DNA from: Lactuca virosa | Taxonomy: Eukaryota > Streptophyta > Magnoliopsida > Asterales > Asteraceae | Direction of reading: 5' to 3' | NCBI GenBank assembly: GCA_928212115.1 | Contig: CAKMRJ010005745.1 | Span: 102,516,769 to 102,580,768, forward strand | Length of the DNA: 64,000 bases | Shown here: in pieces, positions 21,513-31,925 of the stretch | How the letters are laid out: the number at the start of each line of letters is the position of its first letter | Position numbering within the stretch: the first letter of the stretch is position 1 | Notes under the pieces: generated by a model | Databases searched by the model: none | Seen by the model: the letters and a program-made list of their open reading frames with translations, nothing else | What the model was told of the DNA's origin: nothing | Made by a program: the position numbers and the translations under genes

Positions 21513-22394
21513 GTGAGTTCATACCCCCTTGTTTTCGGTTTTTACTTGTTTTTGGGGGAGAATACAAGTACTATGTGTTGATCTTTGTGTGTATGCTTGT
21601 TATATGTGATTTCTTGGGTTTATGTTGTGAAAATATGATATTATTTGCTAAATCTTGAAATCTATGGCTAAAGTGTGAAGAATACATAAAAAATGTACAT
21701 AATAAACAACTTACTTCAAAGATCTAAGGATCTTTAGGCTTAAGAAGTGAAAACAAAGTCAAAATCCTTATAAGTGTCATTTTTGCAAAAATAATCAAAG
21801 TTTGGGTAAAATATGATATTTTCGGTTTTATAAGGACAAAATAGTATTATTTACATAGAAATCTAACTTTTATGAAAATAACACTTGTCTAGGGGTCAAA
21901 ACATAAATTTTAGCTTAATGGGCTTTAAATTTGGGCCTTACGAGTTTTGGGCCCAAAGTTGCGAAAAATGAAGTATTTGAGGGGCTGAAATGGAAAAGTT
22001 AACAAACTATGGGTTTAAAACGCGAATAAAACTGTTTTAAGGGCTGAAAATGACTTTGATGTAAAAATTGGACTAAAAATGCAAAGTTTTCGACTTTGGG
22101 GTCAAAATTGTAAAACTTACGAAAATTGAGCCAAAATGTAAACTTTTTTTTCAACTAAGGGCTGGAAATGGCAAATACAATAGTTTTGGGCTGAATTTAT
22201 TATTTCAAATAAAGTTTGGGTCTAAAACGTCAAGAAAAACGGTTTAAGGACCAAAAATGTCAATTTTCATAAAAGGGGACTAAAAGTGACATTTTTATAG
22301 ATAAAGGGGCTGAAATGGTCAAACTAAATGTTTTTGGGCCAATTAGACAAATATTAAATTGTTGGGTCAAAAATATTAAGTTTATAACGCATAG

Positions 22395-22459
<65 letters not shown>

Positions 22460-23569
22460 GTATAACCAAAACTTCGTTATAAATCAAACGTCAAAGTATT
22501 TTAATACTTCGAATAAACATTTCGCTTACACCAAATAGCTACATTACGAACTTAAGATCAATAAATTGTAAATGATTCAATGGTTGGGCTCAAATATCTT
22601 CTATTAGTGCTATTGGGCCTTTATGACCCAATATCATAATTATTGGGCCCAATATAATCACACATGTTTATTGGGCTTCTGGTGACCCAATTACACACCC
22701 AATGGGCCTTTGTCAGGTTTAACTTGCTATTAGGCCTTAATGGTCCATTTGCATTGCTAATAAGACCCTAAACATTCATAATATGCTTAATGGGCTATAA
22801 CGTGTCCGTAGCATACTCGACAGCCTGTAATAACATACAAAGTTAGTGGGCCTTCGTTGTCCTCTTTTCTTCGTCTGTTAGCTTACCTTTTATACAAGTA
22901 AACATAAATCGGGTTGTAAAACAATGTTATTCAATTACATTTGGATTTAGTGAGAAATAACGGGCGACACCAATAAGGGTCGGTCGTAGTCTGTAGTTAT
23001 AATCAAAGTCTCCTGGAGGGAGAGCGAGAGTTTGTGTATAGATCTATATGGGGGTGACTCCCCCACACCCAAGCTGTTCACTACAGTTAGACTCGGCCAG
23101 TCTAGGGTGACAAAATCTTAATTTAAGACCGGCATTCGATAAAATGCTAAGACAGGCGAATTAGTCATTATTATGCATGGTTATAACGACTCACATAGAG
23201 ATCCATTACCATCTAAGTAATCATTGGGAAATCATGTTCATATGCGGTGACGATACAATAATGCAAACTATCATACTATTTGTATAGGAAAACATCGGGT
23301 TTTCCGGGGGAACAATATTATTCACTTTTACTTACAACAACTATAATACAAGAAACTATTATGAAAAACATATCACTTTTACATGTTTTGAAATCATTCA
23401 CATGTATACTTATGGATCATCACACCTTTTTTGTAAACGATTCATGTTTCAGAAAATATCGGATTTTCTGGGTTTTACAAACAATACAAAACATTTTCAT
23501 ATCAAACCTGCTTATGAACTCACCAACATTATATATGTTGACCGTTTTCAAAATAACTTGTGTTCTCAG
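21513..23569 (+). other. Putative intron inside B LTR2
   Basis: GCAAG|GTGAGTTC has its GT at 21513 and TTCTCAG|GTAACC ends at 23569, an interval of 2057 nt. CTCACC (23519-23524) lies 47 nt before the acceptor and is followed by the hairpin CAACAT-TATAT-ATGTTG (23524-23540). LTR3 repeats the layout at 59307-61381. The call rests on splice consensus and on recurrence in unrelated LTRs. Confidence 0.5.
22399..22458. repeat. (TA)n microsatellite in B LTR2
   Basis: A dinucleotide run of about 60 bp. LTR3 has an expanded run at the same place (60194-60279). Confidence 0.97.
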
Positions 23570-23819
23570 GTAACCGTTAGAATGAAGAATTATCAAGCTT
23601 GTGTCTGAATGTCTTTTGTGATGTCATTTGATAAACAATTTATGTTTTGGGATTATGTAATGTAAACAATGTACTTGATGTGAACAATGACGGTTGTAAT
23701 GTATTAATGCATGGTGATGTTTATGTTATGTTTCATGTATATTCATTGTGATGATATTTCAATTTAAGTCACACGAGCCCTCAGACGTTTCCGCCGTCTG
23801 GTTTGGGGGTGTGATAGGT

Positions 23820-23832
23820 TGGTATCAGAGCC
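23820..23832 (+). promoter_or_regulatory. B primer-binding site (tRNA-iMet)
   Basis: TGGTATCAGAGCC lies three bases after LTR2. It shows LTR2 is a genuine 5' LTR for the gag-carrying unit. Confidence 0.92.
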
Positions 23833-24252
23833 CTGTTTATAGTGAACTGGCATATCTAACCACACATTGATATGCAACTATAAACCCAAAGAGGGACTAA
23901 ATAACTCTGAACAAAACAATTAAAATGTAATAATAAACACTCTTACTTGTGCGACTTAGAAAAATAAATAAATAAATAAACATAATAACATTTCAAATAA
24001 GATAATTGGAAAAATCCTGACATCTCGGTTAAGCCAGGGCTGTCCACAGTTGTATTAGGTATGAATGTAGCCTGATCAACTACATTCCCTTCAGAATACA
24101 ACTATCACATGCCCTGGAGCGATCACGATGGTCAGTAAACCTGAGGCATACCCCTTTTGTTAACCAAGAGGAGAACATCAACCCAAATTTTATAACAACT
24201 AAAATATCTTAGGATTAATAATGGTTTAATTATATACCCACTTGCAGACAGT
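23833..24252 (+). other. B unit 2 leader
   Basis: About 420 bp of leader between the primer site and gag, with an A/T-rich AAATAAATAAATAAATAAA run near 23960. No further feature seen. Confidence 0.6.
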
Positions 24253-25092
24253 ATGGCTGGCTTCCATCTTCCTGGAGATCCGTATTTCCCTAATCAGGGG
24301 AATAACGGATGGCTTGAGGAGGAACCTGAGGAGGAGTCTGAGGAGGAACCCAAGGAGGAACAAGAGGTTGGGATCGAAGACGGGCCTGCGGAGCCTGTGG
24401 CTGACGCTGGAGGGGAAACTGAAAGTAAGAAGGAGAGTGATAATAAGAATGGAAAGAATAACAAGAGGAAGGGACGACAAGGCTCAGAGTCGTCGAAGAA
24501 ACAACAAACAGTAACAGTTCATGCTGCAACCACCCAAGTTCCCTCCACACCACATGCTCCAGCTTCATCCACCCCAAGTGCCCCTAAGCAGTATTCAGGA
24601 AATCTCCCAAAGTGCAACAAGTGCAATCTCCATCACAATGGTGAATGCAGGGAGATGCAATGTACCAGTTGTAACCGAAAGGGTCACATGGCAAAATACT
24701 GTAGGACCTATCTTCCCCAGAACCAGCAACAAGGAAACAACAACAACAATCGCAACAACAACAACAACAACAACCACGGCAACAACGCTGGGGCTGGCCA
24801 CACCTGTTATGGATGTGGAAGGACTGGGCATTTCCGTCGAAACTGCCCCAATGTTAACAACCAAGGGAATGGAGGATCAGGGAGAGTGCTGACCATGGTT
24901 CAAGGAGAAACGGTTCAGGATCCCGCTGTTGTCACTGGTACGTTTCTCCTTAACAACACATATGCATGCATCTTGTTTGATACTGGGGCAGAGCGGAGTT
25001 TTATGAGTAATAAATTCAACCATTTGCTAAAACAACAACCCCAGAAGCTTAATGAAACCTTTACGGTGGAAATGGCTAATGGGAAAACATAA
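24253..25092 (+). pseudogene. B2 gag, core deleted, zinc knuckles kept
   Basis: The frame starts MAGFHLPGDPYFPNQG at 24253 and is followed by an acidic EEEPEEESEEEPKEE stretch and a lysine/asparagine-rich linker. The globular Gag domain expected between them and the knuckles is absent. Then come CNKCNLHHNGEC, CTSCNRKGHMAKYC and CYGCGRTGHFRRNC (the last two C-x2-C-x4-H-x4-C), separated by a long Asn-rich run. The frame continues without a stop into protease (FDTGAERSF). A TAA at 25090 ends it. Confidence 0.88.
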
Positions 25093-25296
25093 TCAACTGA
25101 GGAAATCTACGTAGGATGTACCCTAACCTTAAATCACCACGCATTTCAAATAAACTTGATGCCTGTAACTATTAGGAGTTTTGATGTGATTATCGGCATG
25201 GATTGGTTGAGCCCCCATCATGCCGAAATTATGTGTCGCGAGAAGGTCGTTCGCCTTCATCTCCCTAACCACGAAACCCTAATTATATACAGAGAC
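24893..25296 (+). pseudogene. B2 aspartic protease, interrupted
   Basis: ACILFDTGAERSFMS gives the catalytic DTG (24977-24991). After the TAA at 25090 the same domain continues with LMPVTIRSFDVIIGMDWLSP, whose MDWL block is diagnostic of Gypsy protease. It ends at IIYRDKP where A2 inserted (25302). The linker and RT continue at 48422. Confidence 0.85.
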
Positions 25297-25301
25297 AAAC
25301 C

Positions 25302-25758
25302 TATTGGATTAGTGTCTAAGCCCATAACTATTTTGGTATGTACTTGACCCGATTGCGAGCATTGTCCTTTTGGGGTTGCCTTCACCAAAGCAACTTGATA
25401 GGATGATTTATGGAGAAAGAGATTAATTATGATTTATTAATATATTATATGAATAATATATTAAAGGAGAAATTATATTATTTAATTAATAATAGTCAAG
25501 AATTAATCAGAATTAGTTTTGTGGCTAAAAGACATTAATTAAATAAAGGGGACTAGAACTGTCAATTGTGTGATAGCTGGATATTGGGCTAACGGACTCC
25601 ATAGAGGATGGAGTGTACGAAATCTATGGGGAAACCCATTAGAATTCGTCCAAGGCCTCTAAAGGAGGAGTCCATGGGCTGCTTAGGGCCTAAGCAGTCA
25701 AATTAGAGTTTCCTTGTTAGATAACCCTAATAGCCTCACTTTTTAAGGACCCCTAGGT
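25302..25758 (+). repeat. A2 5' LTR, first part
   Basis: It matches 47610 to about 48062. C1 inserted at CTAGG (25754-25758) and the LTR resumes at 31560. Confidence 0.92.
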
Positions 25759-26486
25759 GTAATGCCCATGTTTCTAGGCTAGGCATTAATATTGACATGA
25801 TAGTCTAGGTTAACCTTTGTGACTCATTTTGGAGAAATGAAAAGGAATTATGTGAAAAATTATGTGTTTTATGTGTTTTATGCTTAATTATTAGGATTTA
25901 ACTAATTAAGATTAAAAATGAGCGTCGAAAATAAATATTAGATAAAGCCGATATTTATTAAGAAAGTTGTAGACAAGGATTACGGATATATAAAGAATGC
26001 CGAAATCCGAGTTATAACGAAGAAGTTATGACCTGTCGAAGTTTCGCGACAAACCGGCACGGTGCCGAATGTCGTAAAAAGTGAGTTTTTGATAAACTAC
26101 TTTTTAGCCTTAGTGATCTAAACGAAACTCGTAGTGTTCGTTAAACCGAGAGTAGGTATAAAAAGAACGCCCAAATCTGACTTCGTATGAGGAAGTTATG
26201 ATTTTTCTAAGTTTCAGCTTAGCAGTAGACAGCTAAAAACTCGAATTTTAGATCGAGTGATTTTTAGCCAACACGGCCTAAACGAGAATCGAAGGTCTCG
26301 TCATTGATAGCACAACGGTAAAAAGACAGACGAAAACGGACGTCGGATGAAGAAGTTATGAATTTTTAACGGATTTCCTGTCCCGGTCTGTTAAAAATAA
26401 TAATATAAAAATTAAAGTCAAAATTAGCCGACGAAGTCTAAACGAAAGTTGTAGAGCGTAATTTTGCTTACGCATGCATATAAAGA
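25759..26486 (+). repeat. C1 5' LTR, truncated
   Basis: It matches 28963 to about 29699 (CATGCATATAAAGA at the break). After 26486 the sequences diverge: the 3' LTR goes on for about 1.85 kb, while here internal sequence begins. TATA-like box, putative intron and primer site are lost on this side. Confidence 0.9.
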
Positions 26487-26716
26487 TGCCTAGAATGCCC
26501 TTATGTGCTAAATGTTATATGTTTTCCATATATGCCATTATTTGTTCGGATCTATGGTCTGTTGCCGACCGGATCTGGAAACCTTATGTGTGTAGGATTC
26601 TAAGCGTATGATTACGAGATTAGAACTAACATATAAACGTTTCGGAGTGATAAGGGAATCGACATGTCTAACAAGGATAAAGACCTAAATTCGCCTTATT
26701 CGGTATATAGATTATA

Positions 26717-27940
26717 ATGGCAAGAACCCGAAGTGGAGCTAGAAATGTAAATAGAAATCAGCAACCTCAACCCCAAGTGGTGGAACAGGTGCCTATAGTA
26801 GGAGCTGCACCATAACCCATCACCATGGCTGGAGTACGAACTATGATTCAGACCATGTTGGCTGAACAAAGGGAGGAATTGAGGCAAATGTTGCTGAACA
26901 ATAGGGATGAACCTTCAGTTCCTGTTGAACAACGTGAATTAAATGACGATCGATCTGAAGAAGGGAATAACAGCAGATCGGTTGGTCATAGTGAACCGCT
27001 TGTGGTTGGGAGAAATAACAATGAGGGTAGAGTGGAGAGAAACGGGTGCAAGTATAAGGACTTTATGACTTGCAAGCCATCGACCTTCACTGGAAAAGAA
27101 GATCCTGTCGGAGTAATGGACTGGATCTCGGAAATGGAATTGGCATTCATGACTTGTGATTGCCAAGGCAAGTTACAAACCACTTTTGTAGTACGTCAGT
27201 TCAGGGGTAGTGCTGCTCGTTGGTGGAATACATTGGGGAAAACCCTAAGCCCTAATGAGCCACTGCAAATGACTTGGGCAGAGTTCTTGGTGCACATTAA
27301 GCGCAAGTACTGCTCGGCCCAAAACGTGCTTGAGTTAGAAAACCAATTTCTAACGTTGAAGAAGGGGAGTATGACCGTTGATGAATATACGAATAACTTC
27401 ACAGACAAAATGGAGTTTGATTTGCGTATTGTCCCAGATGAGCTGGCAAAAATTGACAGGTACGCAAAGGGACTTCCATGGGAGTATGCGGTGCCAGTAC
27501 GTCAGACACTTACTTTGGAGGCAGCTATCTGGGCTGCCAAGTCTGTTGAAGATATGATTAAGGGGAGAGCCGCCAGCAAGGTTGAAGTTGGCGAGAAAAG
27601 AAAGTTTGAAAGGACTTCAGGGTCTAACGAGAAAAGAAAATTCTCGAAGGCTGGAGGAGGAGAAGGCGAAGCAAAATGGTGCGAGAAGTGCAAAAAGAAG
27701 CACTTCGGGAAATGTAGCGAAGAGGTGACCTGCTACAAGTGTGGAAAGACTGGGCATTATGCCAACGAGTGTCCATCCAACAAGAGGATGTGCTATCGAT
27801 GCAACGAGGAAGGGCACATTTCGAAAGACTGCCCAAAGAAGAAAGAGGTAGCAATGCCCGATGTTCCACCAAAACCAAAACCAAAGGCATTCCAAATGAT
27901 CCTTAATGAAGCAGATGGAAATACAAGGGATCAGGAGTAA
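26717..27940 (+). pseudogene. C1 gag, near complete with one early stop
   Basis: The family start is most likely the ATG at 26717 (MARTRSGARNVNRNQ); a TAA at 26813 (fits CAA to TAA) breaks it after 32 codons and the frame is then open from 26825 to 27940. The Gag core reads CKPSTFTGKEDPVGVMDW, RQFRGSAARWWNTLGK and LTLKKGSMTVDEY. Three zinc knuckles follow: CEKCKKKHFGKC, CYKCGKTGHYANEC and CYRCNEEGHISKDC. Gag packages RNA into the particle. Apart from the stop it is the best preserved gag of the Gypsy elements here. Confidence 0.92.
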
Positions 27941-28436
27941 GGACTTTATATTCCCAAAGCCCAAATATAAAGTAGCAATGCAGTTAGTAACTTATGGTGT
28001 AGCCTATTAAAGGCGTAGTATAGGGTAAACTCAAACCTCTGTGTAATTATTTTAAGAAATAATATAAACCCTGGTTTTGTCATCTGATGAATTGAATGAC
28101 CATGTGAAATTCTTGTATGGTGACTTGGAAAAATGCGAGAAAATACTTGGGACGAGTAGGAGTAGGTGTGAATGGTAGTAGAGGCCTATACTACCGGAAG
28201 CACAAGACTCGTACTTGGATCAAGGAAAGTCACAAGGTTACCAAGAAGCTAGAAATTGATTATGTTATTGTTCGAGTACTTCATTACCTTCGTTTTGGTA
28301 ATGACTAAGAAGATGATTGTTATTCCGACCCTAGAGGTCATATCAAATTGAGTCCGACTACGATGAGTTTATTACGTGGTTCAGAGAACCAAGTTCGATG
28401 TAGTAGTTGAATTAAGCCGAATTGAAGTAAAGGATG
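27941..28436 (+). other. C1 internal remnant, nothing recognised
   Basis: About 500 bp between gag and the integrase tail. A short open stretch (28117-28308) shows no domain. The region marks where nearly all of pol was lost. Confidence 0.5.
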
Positions 28437-28928
28437 TTAGCAGCTCAAGATCGTCAAAAGAGCTATGCTGACAAGAAAAGACAACCGATATCATTCGAAG
28501 TTGGAGATTCGGTTTTACTTAAAGTCTCTCCATGGAAGGGACTTATAAGATTTGGTAGAAGGGGAAAGTTGAGTCCATGATTTATTGGACCATTTAAAGT
28601 TCTTCAGAGGATCGGGAATCAAGCTTACAAGCTAGAATTACCGGAAGAACTGGAGGGTATTCATAACACCTTTTATGTGTGTTATTTGAGGAAGTTCGCG
28701 GGAGATGTGCCCGACATAATTCCCATTTCTGAATTAAGGTTGGATGAAAACAAGAGGTTAATTGAAGAACCTGAGGCAATCGTTGACCGTAGGACTAAGA
28801 AGTTGTGACGCCAGATGGTCGATTTAGTGCTTGTGCGTTGGAAACATACGAATGGGCCAAATCTCACCTGGGGAAAAACGGAGAGTGACATGATGAGTCG
28901 CTACCCGTATTTGTTTGCTGATGTGTGA
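28437..28928 (+). pseudogene. C1 integrase C-terminal and chromodomain-like tail
   Basis: The translation gives DRQKSYADKKRQPISFEVGD, VLLKVSPWKGLIRFGRRGK, FKVLQRIGNQAYKLELPEE and later LVLVRWKHTNGPNLTW..YPYLFADV. This corresponds to B1 19950-20415. Stops occur at about 28577 (TGA) and 28805 (TGA). In the complete protein this part binds target DNA or chromatin. Confidence 0.88.
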
Positions 28929-28949
28929 TTCTGGGGACAGAATCATTCT

Positions 28950-28962
28950 AAGGGGAGAGAAT
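28950..28962 (+). promoter_or_regulatory. C1 polypurine tract
   Basis: AAGGGGAGAGAAT lies immediately before the 3' LTR start TGTAATGCCC. Confidence 0.85.
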
Positions 28963-30028
28963 TGTAATGCCCGTGTTTCTAGGCTAGGCATTAATATTGA
29001 CATGATAGTCTAGGTTAACCTTTGTGACTCATTTTGGAGAAATGAAAAGGAATTATGTGAAAAATTATGTGTTTTATGTGTTTTATGCTTAATTATTAGG
29101 ATTTAACTAATTAAGATTAAAAATGAGCGTCGAAAATAAATATTAGATAAAGACGATATTTATTAGGAAAGTTGTAGTAGTCGTGACAAGGATTATGGAT
29201 ATATAAAGAATGCCGAAATCCAAGTTATAACGAAGAAGTTATGACCTGTCGAAGTTTCGCGACAAACCGGCACGGTGCCGAATGTCGTAAAAAGTGAGTT
29301 TTTGATAAACTACTTTTTAGCCTTAGTGATCTAAACGAAACTCGTAGTGTTCGTTAAACCGAGAGTAGGTATAAAAAGAACGCCCAAATCTGACTTCGTA
29401 TGAGGAAGTTATGATTTTTCGAAGTTTCAGCTTAGCAGTGGATAGCTAAAAACTCGAATGTTAGATCGAGTGATTTTTAGCCGACACGACCTAAACGAGA
29501 ATCGAAGGTCTCGTCATTTGTAGCACAACTGTAAAAAGACAGACGAAAACGGACGTCGGATGAAGAAGTTATGAATTTTTAACGGATTTCCTGTCCCGGT
29601 CTGTTAAAAATAATAATATAAAAATTAAATTCAAAATTAGCCGACGAAGTCTAAACGAAAATTGTAGAGCGTAATTTTACCTACGCATGCATATAAAGAA
29701 CGTCAAAAACGGAGCCCGTATGAAAAAGTTATGGAATTTACAAGAATGGGCACAATTTTCGAGAAAATTCGCAAGGAATGGTGCTGGCCACGTGATCCTC
29801 GCATGCTTGGCTCGTTCCCGACTCGCGTGTTGCATGCTGATTCGACTGAGGGTGCGGTCCAATAGGCTTCCGACGCGCATCGCTGCTGATGCCCCGTGTC
29901 CGAGGTGCTGGCCCAATCCGAAGCCGGCACGTAGCCTCCTCGCATCCGAGCCTCGCCGAAGCAGCCACCTGGTCCGAGCCTCGCAGACGCGTGCCATTCC
30001 CTCCTCGGTTCGGATCCAAGCCTCGCTA

Positions 30029-30038
30029 CTATATATAG
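30029..30038 (+). promoter_or_regulatory. C1 TATA-like box
   Basis: CTATATATAG about 1.07 kb into the LTR, in a GC-richer context and about 270 nt before the putative donor. Confidence 0.55.
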
Positions 30039-30306
30039 TAGTGGCTGCGAGACTTCCCGGGTAGAATCCGAAATTTGCCACTTTTCACCCATTTTTCATC
30101 TTTTTTATCATTTTGACTTCCCCTTAGCCCTGGTATCATTTCTAAAGCCCGAAATACGTTCCGAAGTTCCCAAAGACCCGAAAAATTTATCTTTTCGGTT
30201 TTGAAGCCCGACCTTTTGCAGAGCCCGGTTTCTCAATAAAACTCCCGGTTTTATTAGAAACGAACGTTTTAGGAAACGAGTTGCTGTCCGATTTTCATTA
30301 AATCAG

Positions 30307-31242
30307 GTGAGTGTGTAGTCACTTTCATCTTACACATAGATATGAAGTATTTTATATAAAATATGTGATATGTGTATATATGTTGTTTGTTTATTTGGGA
30401 TGGATGTTGAATGAATGTTTTATACATGTTTAAAATGATTTAAAATGTATATATATTTTATCTTCAATTATGTTGGGTAAAACATGGGTAGATAAAGTAT
30501 GAGGGATAGAAGTACAGTATAGATGTACGTTGGTAGCTATGAATTTAGTACAGTATAGATGTACGTTGGTAGCTATAGATTTAGTATGTTGGCAGCTATG
30601 GACTTAGTGCCTGTTGTATAAACCTCGGCGACAATGTGACTCCGTGCCTATTTGACATAAATTGTTGAAGGAAAACAATGTTGTCACCCGGTGTTTGTTT
30701 TATTTGACATAAATTGCTGAGGGAAAGCAATGTTATCATCCAGGTGTTTGTTTTATTTGACATAAATTGCTGAGGGAAAGCAATGTTGTCACCCCGGTGA
30801 TCGTTTTATTTGACATAAATTGCAGAGGAAAGCAATGTTGTCACCCTATGGGTTGCCTTATTTGACATAAATTGCTGAGGAAAGCAATGTTGTCACCTTA
30901 TTGGTTGTTTTATGTTAGGTTTTCTTGTTTGACATAATTTGCTGAGGAAAGCAAAGTTGTCACCCCGATGGTTGCCTTATTTGACATAAATTGCTGAGGA
31001 ACCCCCGAAGCAATGTTGTAACCCCTAATGAAAATCCTTAGGCTAGGTCCCTTGTGATAATTGTTTTAGGGACGTAAGGTGAGGATAACGGGAATGGGTA
31101 ATTAGGGTTGTTTTTGGTTGATGAAATTGATAACTTATTTGTTGTTTGATCAACTTAAAGAGTTTATTATTTATTGTGGGTTGAAAACCCTATATGCTCA
31201 CCAGGCTTCCAAGCCTGACCCACTCAGATTTTTATATTACAG
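30307..31242 (+). other. Putative intron inside the C1 LTR
   Basis: ATCAG|GTGAGTGT is a strong donor match. CTCACC at 31197-31202 is followed by hairpin CAGGCT-TCCA-AGCCTG, then TTACAG|GTAG ends at 31242, 42 nt after the candidate branch A. Interval 936 nt, holding the tandem hairpin array. Confidence 0.5.
30647..31024 (+). repeat. C1 tandem array, 7 units of about 52 bp
   Basis: Each unit reads close to TTTGACATAAATTGCTGAGG then AAAGCAATGTTGTCACC. Arms ATTGCT/AGCAAT and TGACA/TGTCA pair within the unit, giving an 11-bp interrupted stem. The last unit has a small CCCCCG insertion. Confidence 0.9.
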
Positions 31243-31559
31243 GTAGTGGACCCCGAGCATAGTCGGATGATGATGATGAGTGATTTTTGGATTATAGGCC
31301 AGTAGTTATAAATGACTGTTGTAAGGCTTATAATGTCTTGTTTATGCTTTTGATCTGTATCGGAACATGACATCCCGAGGTTTTGATATAAAAGGAGATT
31401 ATATATTTCTTAAAGAAAGGTCATGATAAACTTTTATCATATGTTGTTTTGGGGACCATTTCCGCAACATCTTTTGAAAAGATTTCTCTGATTTTATTTT
31501 AAAAAGCATAAATTAAATCGGTCTTTTCTGGCCGAGAAATTAGGGGATGTCACACTAGG

Positions 31560-31911
31560 GCACTAAAAACGTGGCTAAGAGTTTCCTTAGGGTTTCTAGA
31601 CGTTTGTGAGTGCCTCTCCTCTTCTCCTTCTTCATCCTTATTGCTTATGGTGTTTGTGACTCCATTAGAGGTGTGACACTTGTGACACTAAGCTTTCAGA
31701 ATCCAATTACAAGAAGGAATTGAGATTGTTATTGCTACATAACAATCAAGGTAAGATCTAAACCCTAATTCATATGTTATTTGATTATCACATGCTAGAT
31801 CTAGGGTTTATGGCTTTGGATGATTATTGCATGTTCATTAGACAAACTAGATCCAAAGCTTTAGGGTTTGCATGTACACCATAGGAATGTTGTAGTGCAC
31901 AAAACCCATCA
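31560..31911 (+). repeat. A2 5' LTR, second part
   Basis: It continues the LTR after C1 (GGGCACTAAAAACGTGG, as in the intact 3' LTR near 48064) to AAACCCATCA. A donor-like ATCAAG|GTAAGATC has its GT at 31751. Confidence 0.92.
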
Positions 31912-31912
31912 A

Positions 31913-31925
31913 TGGTATTAGAGCC
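31913..31925 (+). promoter_or_regulatory. A2 primer-binding site (tRNA-iMet)
   Basis: TGGTATTAGAGCC, one C-to-T difference from TGGTATCAGAGCC, one base after the LTR. Confidence 0.88.

Larger units (their letters stand above)
20462..23816 (+). repeat. B LTR2, complete (3355 bp)
   Basis: It matches LTR3 (58259-61628) throughout and B0 at its end. It starts TGTCACAACTAGG and ends GGGTGTGATA, where B0 and LTR3 end TGTGACA, so one C became T. It acts as 3' LTR of unit 1 and 5' LTR of unit 2. It includes GGGCC-rich 5' sequence, an (AT)n tract and the donor/acceptor pair annotated separately. Confidence 0.95.
25759..31554 (+). mobile_element. Gypsy element C1, internally deleted
   Basis: Ends TGTAATGCCC (25759) and GGGATGTCACA (31554) are flanked by CTAGG (25754-25758 and 31555-31559). 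The 3' LTR is 2592 bp but the 5' LTR keeps only its first 728 bp. Gag is nearly complete, while protease, RT, RNase H and the integrase core are absent; only the integrase tail remains before the polypurine tract. With no primer site left, this copy could not be reverse transcribed normally. Confidence 0.92.
28963..31554 (+). repeat. C1 3' LTR (2592 bp)
   Basis: It contains in order: conserved A-rich U3, repeated GAAGTTATGA strings, a TATA-like box (30029-30038), donor CAG|GTGAGT (GT at 30307), a seven-unit tandem array (30647-31024), CTCACC hairpin (31197-31217), acceptor CAG|GTA (31242) and the end GATGTCACA. Confidence 0.92.

Noticed and set aside
25156..25347. Separate small protein ending in LVSKPITILVCT
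   Set aside because: It is B2 protease running into the A2 LTR; the last residues are LTR sequence. The same applies to the tail of the frame ending at 49054.
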